64,000 nucleotides of DNA. It comes from Hymenobacter psoromatis (GTDB lineage Bacteria; Bacteroidota; Bacteroidia; Cytophagales; Hymenobacteraceae). Numbering within the stretch: the stretch's first letter is position 1; the number at the start of each line of letters is the position of its first letter. Location: positions 1,178,001-1,242,000 of the forward strand of contig CP014771.1 in the NCBI GenBank assembly GCA_001596155.1, given 5' to 3'. The position numbers were made by a program, and so were the translations under genes. Below are positions 20,554-30,232 of the stretch, piece after piece. The notes below the pieces were generated by a model that saw nothing but the letters and a program-made list of their open reading frames with translations, made no database searches and was not told the origin of the DNA.

Positions 20554-21573
20554 TCAGGCCATTTTTATTCCTAATTGCTCGGCCAGCAGCTGGTCGAGCA
20601 CCGCGCCGGTGCGGTCGGGGTAATCTACGGGCACGGGCTGGCCGCAGTGCAGCCAGTCGTCGAGGCGGTCGAGGTGCTTGTCGCGGAGGCCGCGCACCAC
20701 GGGCACGCCCATCTTGGCCAGGGCCGCGGCGTTGCACTGCTGCTCATATTGCTGCTTCATGGGCACCACGAGCAACTTTTTGCCCAGGTACAGCGCCTCG
20801 GCGGGCGTCTCGAAGCCCGCGCCGCAGAGCACGCCGTGGGCGCGGGCCAGGCTTTGCAGAAAGTCGCCGCCGCTCACCGGCCACACCCGCACGTTGCCGT
20901 AGTCGGCCGGCTGCGGGCTGTGCTTCGAAAACACCTCCCACCGCACCGTGCGGCTAAGGTAGCGCAGGCGCTCCACGAGCATCTGCTCCTCAAAAGCTGG
21001 CAAATACACCGTGTAGTGCCCCTCGTCGGTGGGCGCTAGCGCGCGCACTTGCCGCCGAATGACGGGGGTAGCGATACTGGGCGCATACGCCTGAAAATGA
21101 AAGCCATACTGCGCCGTGTGGGGCGCGTAGTGGCGCAACACGGCGCGGCCGGCGGGGTCCTCGTCGGCGGGCCGCGGCGCGGCCGGGTGCAGCACGGCGC
21201 TCTGGTGGCTCAGGGCCACGCAGGGGCGGTGGCGCAGCCGGCAGGCCCAGGCCGACACCGGCTCAAAGTCGTTGATAGCCAGGTCGTAGCTCTCTACCGG
21301 CAGGTGGCGAATGTCGTGCACGAACCCGGCCGAATTAAACTGCCGGAAGGTCTTCACGAAGTTGATGTCGCCCTTCTTGCCAAATAAAAACCCCATGCCC
21401 CCCACCCGGTACTTCACCGCAAACGGCAGGGGTAGGTCGGCCGGCGGGCCGCTCACCAATATATCGAGCTGCCCGCCCAGCGCCGCCACGCGCGCTTGCA
21501 GCAGCGGCACCACGTCGAGGGCGCGCATCAGGTGGCCATTGCCCGTGCCCTGAATGGCATAGAGAACCTTCAT
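20554..21573 (-). CDS. Glycosyltransferase, MurG/GT28-like
   Basis: A GT-B fold transferase. From the ATG at 21573 (MKVLYAIQGTGNGHLMRALD) the protein has 339 residues. The Gly-rich first loop and GNGH are typical of the group, and so is the C-terminal nucleotide-sugar site GVLCGAGFETPAEALYLGKK followed by VVPMKQQYEQQCNA. The middle carries a segment of unknown role (GMGFLFGKKGDINFVKTFRQ). The 25 residues upstream of this start in the open frame are not family-like. Donor and acceptor are unknown; a glycolipid or cell-envelope role is an inference from relatives. A family A palindrome lies upstream. Confidence 0.85.
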   Translation of the reverse strand: MKVLYAIQGTGNGHLMRALDVVPLLQARVAALGGQLDILVSGPPADLPLPFAVKYRVGGMGFLFGKKGDINFVKTFRQFNSAGFVHDIRHLPVESYDLAINDFEPVSAWACRLRHRPCVALSHQSAVLHPAAPRPADEDPAGRAVLRHYAPHTAQYGFHFQAYAPSIATPVIRRQVRALAPTDEGHYTVYLPAFEEQMLVERLRYLSRTVRWEVFSKHSPQPADYGNVRVWPVSGGDFLQSLARAHGVLCGAGFETPAEALYLGKKLLVVPMKQQYEQQCNAAALAKMGVPVVRGLRDKHLDRLDDWLHCGQPVPVDYPDRTGAVLDQLLAEQLGIKMA

Positions 21574-21623
21574 TTTTTGCTTGTTGGTTGTTGGTTGCAT
21601 CGAGGGTACAACGAAGCTATTGC

Positions 21624-21753
21624 AAGAAGTGGATAAATAGAACGTCATTCCGAGCTTGCCGAGGAATCTCGCTCGCGTCGTTCGAGCCTCGTTCTACGAC
21701 GCGAGCGAGATTCCTCGGCAAGCTCGGAATGACGTTCTATTTATCCGCTTCTT
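21624..21753. repeat. Palindromic repeat, family A copy 3
   Basis: The arms AAGAAGTGGATAAATAGAAC onward and their complement are about 58 bases each, around a 14-base centre. The core is the same as in copy 1, with 18-20 extra bases of symmetry outside it, so part of the flank has been duplicated in inverse. Confidence 0.9.
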
Positions 21754-21795
21754 AAACAACCTCAACTTCAACAGACCATTATAAAACCGACTTCC

Positions 21796-22041
21796 TCACG
21801 CGGCGGAGGGGTAGGCCAAGTGCGCGAGGCCGGAGCGCGGGCGGCCTTTGGGCCGCCGGGGCCTGGTGGGCGGGCCGGCGGTGGAGCCGCCTGCCACTGC
21901 GCCGCCCAGGGCCGAGCGCAGATTCCGCCGCAGCGGCCAGCTTAGCACCAGCCACCAACCCAGGGTTAGCAGCCAAGCCAGCCCCGCACCCGAGGGCTGC
22001 CAGTCCAATAAAAAGCGCTTGGAATCAGCTAGTTTTAGCAT
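21796..22041 (-). CDS. Small putative membrane protein, unknown
   Basis: An 81-residue reading from ATG with one hydrophobic helix (GAGLAWLLTLGWWLVLSW) followed by an Arg/Pro/Gly-rich tail. No family is recognised. Other frames are also open here because of the high G+C. The helix flanked by basic residues and a standard ATG favour this one, but the evidence is thin. Confidence 0.4.
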   Translation of the reverse strand: MLKLADSKRFLLDWQPSGAGLAWLLTLGWWLVLSWPLRRNLRSALGGAVAGGSTAGPPTRPRRPKGRPRSGLAHLAYPSAA

Positions 22042-22217
22042 GCCCCAAAGCTCGCCGCTTAGTATTATGCCGGGGTTACGGCAGGCTTACATTTTTGTCA
22101 ATTTTATACGCTGGCGTGGGTAATTTCGCCGTTAATGCCCGGCATGTGGCGCGACTTACCGTTCTTTGTAGTGGTTCTATACCTGTTCTTCTTACCCTTA
22201 TTCAACTTCTCTTTATA

Positions 22218-22793
22218 ATGCAATTTTCTACCACGCTACGCATCGGTTTGCTGGCCCTGCTGCTGGGGGGCGCCACGGCCGCGCACGCCCAAAGCCCCAA
22301 TGGCCCGGCGCGCAAGCGCTATATGTTTGCTCAGAAAAACCCCGAGTGCCCGGTAGTCGCCAACATCACCAAGAATACCGACGAAGACGCCGATATCACC
22401 GGCACGTACACCCACGTTTGCTACCGCTCGCCGGCCGAAATGCTATTTGAAATCAGCGAGTTGCGCAAGATTCACAACTGGGCCGACTCTACTTTTCAGC
22501 GCCGCCTAAAAGCCCTACCCCCCAACGGCGCGCTGGTGCTCAACATTCGTCGCCAAGGCCCGAAAAACGCCGACCCGTCGCTGCTCACCCTCTCGGCTCG
22601 CACCAAGGATGGCAAGGAGGTTTTCACGGCCACGCCCAAGCCCGGCACCGGCCGCTTCTACGGCCGCGATTTATATCAGTCTCAGCAGCTTATCCCCTTC
22701 ATTAAGCTCGACCCGGCCGTGGGCCCGCTCACGCTTGTGATTACGGACACGCGGCTGCGCCAGCAGTTTGAGTATCAATTGACGCCGCAGTAA
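22218..22793 (+). CDS. Secreted hypothetical protein
   Basis: The ATG at 22218 gives 191 residues with a clear signal peptide (LRIGLLALLLGGATAAHAQ, cleavage after AHA). The mature part has two Cys (NPECPVVAN and THVCYRSPAE), so one disulphide is possible, and strand-rich segments such as GALVLNIRRQ and PLTLVITDTRL. No family is recognised. The longer upstream frame lacks signal character. A repeat with GTAAGCTTTAGC units follows the stop. Confidence 0.75.
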   Translation: MQFSTTLRIGLLALLLGGATAAHAQSPNGPARKRYMFAQKNPECPVVANITKNTDEDADITGTYTHVCYRSPAEMLFEISELRKIHNWADSTFQRRLKALPPNGALVLNIRRQGPKNADPSLLTLSARTKDGKEVFTATPKPGTGRFYGRDLYQSQQLIPFIKLDPAVGPLTLVITDTRLRQQFEYQLTPQ

Positions 22794-22796
22794 AGG

Positions 22797-22914
22797 CTAG
22801 TGTAGGGTAAGCTTTAGCTGGGCGGTTAATTTCTGCTTAGCATTCATAATTAGCTATTTAAGGCACGCTAAAGCTTATCCTACACTACTCACGGCAAGCT
22901 AAAGCTTACCGCAC
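22797..22914. repeat. Inverted repeat with three GTAAGCTTTAGC-like units
   Basis: The unit TGTAGGGTAAGCTTTAGC occurs once direct. It occurs inverted as GCTAAAGCTTATCCTACA, followed by a second inverted partial unit GCTAAAGCTTACC. It fills the gap between convergent genes. Confidence 0.75.
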
Positions 22915-22922
22915 AGCCCTTC

Positions 22923-23438
22923 TTACTTGTGCAGTTGCGCCCATTGCACGGCAATCAGGCTTTTGGCGTCCTGCAATGGCTCTTTGACCAGAGCTTCCCG
23001 CGAGAGGCGCACCATTTCAATTTGCTCGTTTTCAGCGGCCAAGCCGCCGCCGGGGCCGGTTTGGCGGCTCACTTCGGCGTAGTACACGGCGATGGTTTCG
23101 GCGCTGGTGCCGGGCGAGGGCCACATGGTTACGATGGGCGTGAGCTGGTCGATTTCGTAGCCCAGCTCCTCGTGAATCTCGCGGCGCACGGCAGTTTCGG
23201 GGCTCTCGCCTTTGTCAATCATGCCGGCCGCGATTTCGAGTAATTCGCGCTCCGCACCAAATCGAAACTGCCGGGTGAGCACGTATTGCCGGGCCTGGGT
23301 GTCGAAGACGAGGGCAGCCACGGCGTGGCCGGGGGCAAACTGCTCGCGGAGTAATTTCTGGCCTTCCGAAGTTTTAACAGTGAGCTTATTGAGCTTAAAA
23401 TGGCCGTCGTAGGCGCGCTCGCGGTGAACTATCTGCAT
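22923..23438 (-). CDS. Nudix hydrolase, ADP-ribose pyrophosphatase-like
   Basis: It hydrolyses a nucleoside diphosphate linked to another moiety. From the ATG at 23438 it has 171 residues. The Nudix box GX5EX7REUXEEXGU is exact: [20 protein letters not shown] followed by LGY. Upstream sit VLTRQFRFG and ELLEIAAG, and downstream [19 protein letters not shown], the arrangement of ADP-ribose and GDP-mannose pyrophosphatases. The frame continues 60 codons upstream, but that overlaps the divergent helicase leader. ADP-ribose is the likely substrate, by family only. Confidence 0.9.
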   Translation of the reverse strand: MQIVHRERAYDGHFKLNKLTVKTSEGQKLLREQFAPGHAVAALVFDTQARQYVLTRQFRFGAERELLEIAAGMIDKGESPETAVRREIHEELGYEIDQLTPIVTMWPSPGTSAETIAVYYAEVSRQTGPGGGLAAENEQIEMVRLSREALVKEPLQDAKSLIAVQWAQLHK

Positions 23439-23457
23439 GGGTTGAGGATTTAAGCGG

Positions 23458-23465
23458 TACCTTTG
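23458..23465 (+). promoter_or_regulatory. -7 box TACCTTTG upstream of the RhlE-type helicase
   Basis: It matches TAnnTTTG. The helicase ATG is 182 bases downstream, which implies a long 5' leader. It lies 20 bases from the Nudix start on the opposite strand. Confidence 0.5.
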
Positions 23466-23647
23466 CCGCCGAAGGCAGCTTGGCAATCGGACCAGCTGCT
23501 GGCCGTGCATATACGGCCAACCGGCCCGCCGCGTCGTCATTCTGGCACCAGGCAAGGGCCTTATTCCTCTTCTTTTCTTGTATTCGCGTGGGCAGCCGAT
23601 GGCCTCCGCCCCAGCCACTCCCCACCGGGCGGGTGGCTCCTACCCCC

Positions 23648-25096
<1,449 letters not shown>

Positions 25097-25159
25097 TCGC
25101 CGGGCACAGCTCGTTGCCGGGCGTGGCACATGCCTACTTATAGGTAACTCTTCTATTTT

Positions 25160-25202
25160 CGAATGCCCCGCGCCGCACGGCACGAGGCATTCGTTTTTTT
25201 TA
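25160..25202 (+). terminator. Intrinsic terminator after the RhlE gene
   Basis: The stem CGAATGCC / GGCATTCG encloses a GC-rich loop and runs into a tract of eight or more T. Confidence 0.85.
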
Positions 25203-25289
25203 GCCCACCAGGAAACAAATACCCTGTGGACTGGCTTCTCAAGGTAGCTCTCTGGTATTACTTTAACGCCACTTTCGTGGCTCACTAGT

Positions 25290-25763
25290 ATGACATCCCG
25301 CGTTTCCTTACCCCTCATTCAGGCCCTGCGCGACACTGCCCGCCGCCTGGCCGCCGAAGCGCCCTACCAGTGGGGCCACATGGGCAGCTGCAACTGCGGG
25401 CACCTGGCCCAGACGGTCACCAGCCTCACCAAGGCCGAGATTCATACCCAGGCCCTGCAGCGCTACGGCGACTGGGAGCGCCAACTCGTGGACTATTGCC
25501 CCACCAGCGGCCTGCCCTTCGACCAGACTATCGACGAAATGCTGGCTATGGGCTTCTCGCGCCAGGACCTCACGCATCTCGAAAAGCTCGGCGACCCGGC
25601 CGTGCGCCATACTATTCCGTTTGAGCGGCGCAACGCCATGCGCCATAATCAACGCGACGACGTGGTGCTTTACCTACGAGGCTGGGCCGACCTGCTGGAG
25701 CAGCAGCTCGTGGCCGCCCTACCCCTTCCCGCTTTCGCCGAATTGGCCCTGGCCGAAGCTTAA
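25290..25763 (+). CDS. Conserved hypothetical protein with CNCGH motif
   Basis: A 157-residue soluble protein. I do not recognise a named domain. Near the start HMGSCNCGHLAQTVT gives two Cys and two His close together, possibly a metal or cofactor site, with a further Cys in DYCPTSGLPFD. The rest is predicted helical (TIDEMLAMGFSRQDLTHLEK, VVLYLRGWADLLEQQL). Codon use is host-like. It stands alone between two terminators. Confidence 0.75.
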   Translation: MTSRVSLPLIQALRDTARRLAAEAPYQWGHMGSCNCGHLAQTVTSLTKAEIHTQALQRYGDWERQLVDYCPTSGLPFDQTIDEMLAMGFSRQDLTHLEKLGDPAVRHTIPFERRNAMRHNQRDDVVLYLRGWADLLEQQLVAALPLPAFAELALAEA

Positions 25764-25808
25764 GATTTTTATAGCGCAGACGCTGAGAGTACGCGCTATC
25801 GCACTTTA

Positions 25809-25856
25809 ACGACCAAGCCCCGGCTACGCAGCGCGCGTGGCCGGGGCTTGGTCGTT
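25809..25856. terminator. Bidirectional terminator
   Basis: The perfect 17-base arms AACGACCAAGCCCCGGC and GCCGGGGCTTGGTCGTT surround a 14-base loop. T-rich sequence follows on the plus strand and A-rich on the other side. It serves the convergent genes at 25290 and 25896. Confidence 0.85.
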
Positions 25857-25895
25857 TTAGATTGGTTGGTGCGCCAGCAAGCGGCTGGCTACTGC

Positions 25896-26072
25896 TTAAT
25901 AACTGACGTTGCTGCGCTGGGCCTCGCGGTACTCAGCGGGTCGGTGGTCCCGCTTGTAAGCGGCGTCGGCGCTGGGGTCTTTCTCCGCGTCGGGGGCCGT
26001 AGAGCAGGCAGCGGTCAGAAACAGGGCCGCGCTGGCGGCCAGCAGCAGGGAGTAGGTGCGCAAGCTTTTCAT
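25896..26072 (-). CDS. Small lipoprotein, 58 residues
   Basis: The ATG at 26072 opens a reading MKSLRTYSLLLAASAALFLT followed by AAC. This is a lipoprotein signal with lipobox TAAC, so the mature protein is about 36 residues beginning Cys-Ser-Thr. The mature part is charged (PDAEKDPSADAAYKRDHRPA) and ends in SNVSY. It ends at a strong terminator. Function is unknown; small anchored peptides of this kind are common in the phylum. Confidence 0.75.
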   Translation of the reverse strand: MKSLRTYSLLLAASAALFLTAACSTAPDAEKDPSADAAYKRDHRPAEYREAQRSNVSY

Positions 26073-26988
26073 ACCGCGAAGGTAAGGCTTGGCGGCCTAA
26101 ATCTGAAAGCTAATGGCCGCCTATTTTATTGTATTGGCCTCGCTTTTGCTACTACCGCCTGGCTACCATCCGCGTAGCGCTTCTTATCATATTCCTATCG
26201 TCTATCCCCAACTTGCCACTTCCAATTATTGGCTTATTTACATTTGAAGACGCATGCTTTCAGGTGGCTAAGAAGCCATTGGCAGCAGAGCCAGCAGCGC
26301 TGCTTAGTGCGCTTTTTTACCAGGCTACTCCGCTTCGTTCAGGTACGCAAATTTTTAGCAGCTTCGGTTAGGCAGCACCGTTAAATTGGTCACAATCCCT
26401 CACTTCAGTGCCTATTATGTTAGCGCGGCTTTTTTAGCTTTTAGCAAGCTTCAGCGCTGGCAATATACTTAGCAAGAATCGGTTGGCTATGGCGCACATT
26501 ATGACCATTACGGCAGTAGCACTTAAATTATAAACGCGGCAATAAAAATTCAACTTCTTTACCTTTCACAGACTCTTAAATAGGTGATGGATTGTTGGCT
26601 GAATAACAATAACATAAGCGTTAAATAACCCCCTGCATAAAAGCTTTCACCTGGTATGATATGGCTTGTAATTAAACCACTTAATGTCGCACACTAGAAC
26701 CAAGCCGCCGACAACCTAAACGGCACTTTACTGCTGGCTTAACGTGCGATTGTAAGCCCCAGCTGAGATTGAACTTTGCTACTGTACCAGTAGCAAAATC
26801 TATTAGTTTAGACCTCGCTAGCGTGAAGACAGCTAATCCCCGCCTTATCTCTAGCAGCGCTACTAAATTTAGCTGACATTCGAGGGACCCGGCAAGCTGG
26901 TTTAGCAACGCCTCCCAGGCAGTAGCCAGCGCAGTTGCGCAGCTACCAGCAGCGATACGAGACTAACCTGGGAAAGCCCATAAAAGCC
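26073..26988. other. Gene-poor AT-rich stretch
   Basis: About 900 bases well below the G+C of the surroundings. The short frames present (for example 26129-26371 plus and 26681-26908 minus) have no family-like motifs, signal peptides or host codon use. It could be decayed foreign DNA or untranslated sequence. I see no repeat, tRNA or clear promoter in it. Confidence 0.6.
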
Positions 26989-27030
26989 AAAATCCCGCCT
27001 CACCGCTCGGCGGCAGAGGTCGGGATTTTA
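26989..27030 (-). terminator. Terminator after the XRE regulator gene
   Basis: The stem AAAATCCCG / CGGGATTTT with a GC-rich inner hairpin lies 19 bases beyond the stop codon of the minus-strand gene at 27049. Confidence 0.75.
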
Positions 27031-27048
27031 CAAGATGCGGAGGGATTA

Positions 27049-27828
27049 CTACTCGGGTTGGTAGTCGGCAAAAGAGCCATCCCGGTAAAAAATAACAATG
27101 CGCCGGATAGCTTTGCCTGGCTCCGGCAAGAAGGGAAGCACTGCGGTTTCGACCGGGCTATTGGCGGGGGGTAGGCCGGCCGCTGGCACCTCCGCAGCAG
27201 GGGAAACAACCGGAACGGCCACGGCAGCCTTGGCGGGGGGTACCAACGGTAGCGACTCGCTTGGGGGCAGCGCCGGTACCAAGGGGGCAGTTGCCGCCGC
27301 AGGGGTAGGAGCAGCCGTAGCCGTCGGCACGAAGCGGGCGGCCCGAAAAGGCTTGGCTAAGGCCACTTCCGCCCCAACAGGAGCCGCTACGGTATTAGGG
27401 GCAAGCCCTGTTACTGGCTTGGCGGGCGCTACGGGCGGGGCGGCCGCCGCAAGCGGTGCCTCAACCGGGCTGGCGGGTGGGCTAAGGGGCAGTTCGGCCG
27501 CGGGTGGGGGGGTAGGAGCGGCCGGGGCAGGCTGGGAAGCTGGTACGGGCTTCGGAGGGGAAGTAATAGCGGAGTCGTTTTCGCTGGTCGTGCCAGGGCT
27601 AGGAGTCGGTGCAACGGCTTCATCCAGCATATCGCCGGTGCCGCTGAGCAGCCAGGGCAGCGAAATCTCGGGGAAGGCCCCGATAATGCGCTGTACTACG
27701 TCCAGGCTCGGCTTATTGCGCTCACTCAGGATGTGGCTCACCACCGGCCGGCCAACCCCGATAAAGTCGGCAAACTGAGTAGGCGAAAGCTCTTTGCTGT
27801 CCAGCAGCTGCCGAATGCGCGTTATCAT
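27049..27828 (-). CDS. XRE-family transcriptional regulator with long Pro/Ala linker
   Basis: Residues 1-68 form a Cro/CI-type helix-turn-helix (TRIRQLLDSKELSPTQFADF, GVGRPVVSHILSERNKPSLD, ISLPWLLSGTGDML). Residues about 72-235 are a low-complexity Pro/Ala/Val tract, probably an extended spacer. The last 20 residues (AIRRIVIFYRDGSFADYQPE) look folded and conserved. The layout suggests DNA binding at one end and a short interaction module at the other. Targets are unknown. The linker is G+C-rich while the upstream region is AT-rich. Confidence 0.85.
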   Translation of the reverse strand: MITRIRQLLDSKELSPTQFADFIGVGRPVVSHILSERNKPSLDVVQRIIGAFPEISLPWLLSGTGDMLDEAVAPTPSPGTTSENDSAITSPPKPVPASQPAPAAPTPPPAAELPLSPPASPVEAPLAAAAPPVAPAKPVTGLAPNTVAAPVGAEVALAKPFRAARFVPTATAAPTPAAATAPLVPALPPSESLPLVPPAKAAVAVPVVSPAAEVPAAGLPPANSPVETAVLPFLPEPGKAIRRIVIFYRDGSFADYQPE

Positions 27829-28000
27829 AACAAGTCTATTTATTTCACAAATGTGCGAAACAAAATTGAACTACTGGCACCACTAAGTTTAGATAAATCT
27901 GTTCACAAAAGTTATCAAAAGGCGTTTACAAGGTATTTACAATTGAGTTGAAGCGGATTTCGCTGCTTATGCCCACCCTTTATTTGACAAGTTTAACACA

Positions 28001-28030
28001 TTTGTAACCAATTTGATTTGAGTACATTTG
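28001..28030 (+). promoter_or_regulatory. Bacteroidota promoter, TTTG-N18-TACATTTG
   Basis: TTTG at 28001-28004 and TACATTTG at 28023-28030 match the -33/-7 consensus with 18-base spacing. No protein gene follows on this strand; a terminator begins 37 bases after the -7 box. A short RNA of about 70-75 bases is therefore possible. The rest of the 325-base gap (27829-28153) holds AT-rich DNA with no other feature seen. Confidence 0.5.
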
Positions 28031-28066
28031 TTCGCTGCCCTGCTAATAGAGGCTATTTAGGTGCAT

Positions 28067-28106
28067 AAAAAGGCCCCTGCCATCCATGATGGCAGGGGCC
28101 TTTTTT
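28067..28106. terminator. Strong terminator, readable on both strands
   Basis: AAAAAGGCCCCTGCCATC and GATGGCAGGGGCCTTTTTT form a nearly uninterrupted stem flanked by A and T runs. On the minus strand it ends the L,D-transpeptidase transcript; on the plus strand it would end any RNA from the promoter at 28001-28030. Confidence 0.9.
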
Positions 28107-28153
28107 AGGTGAGCGGCACTAGCTTGCACTGGGGGTGCGACCCTGGCGGAGCG

Positions 28154-29908
28154 CTATTCAAAATACTCTTTCGCGAGTGCTTTATCGTGGCCGTAAATGT
28201 CATCGCGGAAGTGGGCGTGGCCATCGGCGTCGGCCCAGGCAGTGAGATATACCAGGTACACCGGCAGCTTTTCCTTGAGCGTGATGTACTTCTCGCGGTG
28301 CTCGGCGATGGTATCCTGAATGCTGGTCAGGTCCCAGTTGGGATTATTGCGCAGCAGGTAAGTAGCTAGCTTTATAGGCTCTTCCACCCGCACGCAGCCG
28401 TGGCTGAAGCTGCGCTTGGTTTGGGCGAACAACTCGTCGTGGGGCGTGTCGTGCAGGTAAATATCGTTTGAGTTGGGGAAGATAAACTTCACGTCGCCGA
28501 GGTCATTTTTCGGGCCGGGGCGGCGGCGCAAAGTATACTTGAAGTTATCCTGCGTGACGCCGGCCCAGTCGATAGTAGTAGGGTCAATGACCGTGGCTTT
28601 GCGGCCGTAGCCCTTCACCACTTCCATGTCGAGGCGGTCGAGGTAATTGGGGTTAGCTTCGAGCTTCGAGCGTAGCTCCTTGTCGATAATGCTGTAGGGC
28701 ACGTTCCAGTAGGGGGCCAGCACGACGTACTCCATCTTGTCGGAAAAGACGGGCGTTGCGGTGAGTGCCTTGCCCACGATGACGCGCATGGTGAGAGCTT
28801 CCTTGCCCTGCTCGTACACCCGCAGGCGGTACTCGGGGATGTTCACGATAAGATAGTCGGGCTCAAATTTTTTGGGCAGCCAGCGCCAGCGCTCCATGTT
28901 CAGGATAACCTGGTTGATGCGCGCCTGGATGGGCACGTTGAGCTGGTGCAGGGTTTCGCCGGTGACCAGGCCAGTCGGCGGCAAGCCCAGGTCACGCTGA
29001 AAATTTTTGACGGTCGTCACCAGCGTGGGGTCATAGACGGTGCCGGCGGGGGTAGTAATATTAATTACCGGCTTGGCCGTGGCAGCCGTCGTAGCGGGGG
29101 TTTGGCCGGTGGACTCGCCGCCCAGCAGGCGCTGGCGCAGCAGGTTCACCACGGGCAGGTTGTCGCCGGGCTTGAGGTGGGTAGTGCCCGGCAGCGCGGG
29201 CCAGCCGCCCGCCGCCTGCCGGGCGCGCAGCAGGGCCAGCGCCTTTTTGAGGTGCTCGTATTCGGGGTGCAGCGGCGCGAAGTCGTAGTAGGGGTACGTG
29301 CTCTCGCGCTCCCGCAAAATCGTCATCAGGGCATGGTCGAGCTTGATTTTATTGCGCTTGACTTTCCAGGCGTCGTTCTTAGTATCGCGGGGGTTTGCTA
29401 CCCCCCGGTAATAGTCCGAAGCCCAGGCAAAATAGCTGCCCGACAGGGTCACGTCGAGCTTACGCTCCAGCTGGTTGCGGCGCGCGGTATCCTGGCCCAC
29501 GCTTTTGAGCGAGGCTAGCATATCGGTTATCTGCTTGATATCATAGTGCTTAGGGTCCAGGCCATCATCTTTCGCTTTAGCTACTACGCTCAGGAAGGTA
29601 TTGGCCTGCGGCACGAGCTTGTGCTCCCGGAACCAGCCCAGCCGAAACTGCCGCTCGCGGTAAAACTTGCGGGCCCAGCGCTCCTGCGTCTTAAAGCGGG
29701 CGTTGGCCTGCATGGCCCTAATGACAAAAACGCTGTCGAGGTGCGGCTCGGGGCCACTGGTATTGTCGGTGACGACCGTATCGTTTTTGGGGTTCGTCTG
29801 CTCGATTTGGCTGCCCTTGCTGCCGCACGAGGCCAGCAGCCCAGGCAGGCCGAGCAGCCCTACAAACAGGGCAAACGAAAGAAAGTGTAGTCGAATTTTA
29901 AAAGGCAT
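28154..29908 (-). CDS. Murein L,D-transpeptidase lipoprotein, YcbB type
   Basis: It forms 3-3 cross-links in peptidoglycan or attaches proteins to it, in the periplasm. The 584-residue protein has a lipoprotein signal (lipobox LASC), a scaffold region (about 40-270), a peptidoglycan-binding domain (PTLVTTVKNFQRDLGLPPTG) and a YkuD catalytic domain ending in FSHGCVRVEEPIKLATYLL (catalytic Cys about 505, with preceding His). This is the order of E. coli LdtD (YcbB). A strong terminator follows. Confidence 0.93.
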   Translation of the reverse strand: MPFKIRLHFLSFALFVGLLGLPGLLASCGSKGSQIEQTNPKNDTVVTDNTSGPEPHLDSVFVIRAMQANARFKTQERWARKFYRERQFRLGWFREHKLVPQANTFLSVVAKAKDDGLDPKHYDIKQITDMLASLKSVGQDTARRNQLERKLDVTLSGSYFAWASDYYRGVANPRDTKNDAWKVKRNKIKLDHALMTILRERESTYPYYDFAPLHPEYEHLKKALALLRARQAAGGWPALPGTTHLKPGDNLPVVNLLRQRLLGGESTGQTPATTAATAKPVINITTPAGTVYDPTLVTTVKNFQRDLGLPPTGLVTGETLHQLNVPIQARINQVILNMERWRWLPKKFEPDYLIVNIPEYRLRVYEQGKEALTMRVIVGKALTATPVFSDKMEYVVLAPYWNVPYSIIDKELRSKLEANPNYLDRLDMEVVKGYGRKATVIDPTTIDWAGVTQDNFKYTLRRRPGPKNDLGDVKFIFPNSNDIYLHDTPHDELFAQTKRSFSHGCVRVEEPIKLATYLLRNNPNWDLTSIQDTIAEHREKYITLKEKLPVYLVYLTAWADADGHAHFRDDIYGHDKALAKEYFE

Positions 29909-30232
29909 TTAGAAGGGGAAAATGGCGGGGCCGGGCAAGCTAACGTTAACTGACCAGTGCCCGGCCCCGTGCGAAGCTGATGGCAGGAAATGCTCGTTTT
30001 ACTGAGCAGCTGCCGGGCGGGTTGCTCCCGGCGCATAACATCGATGCAAATTCCGCTCCTAAAAGTAATCTAAAAGCCCGGACTAAAAGGGGGTAAGTCG
30101 CGTACTTTTTAGGCGGGCCTGTTTGCCAATGCCAGGTCCGCTTACCTGGGCTTGCTGCTTCCAAGCGGGGGAGCCCAGGCAATTTTAAAAGTATGTAGCA
30201 TTTCATTATTTCTGATTTTTCACTTTTCACTT
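29909..30232. other. Intergenic gap with two hairpins
   Basis: At 29927-29968 the arms GGGGCCGGGCA and TGCCCGGCCCC enclose a 20-base loop that itself contains the palindrome GTTAAC. A second inverted pair (CCTGGGCT / AGCCCAGG) lies near 30145-30180. The divergent promoters of the transpeptidase and aminopeptidase genes should be here, but no clear TTTG/TAnnTTTG pair was found. Confidence 0.55.

Noticed and set aside
26129..26908. Short frames in the AT-rich gap (80 and 75 codons)
   Set aside because: No signal, motif, promoter or host-like codon use; expected by chance at this length.
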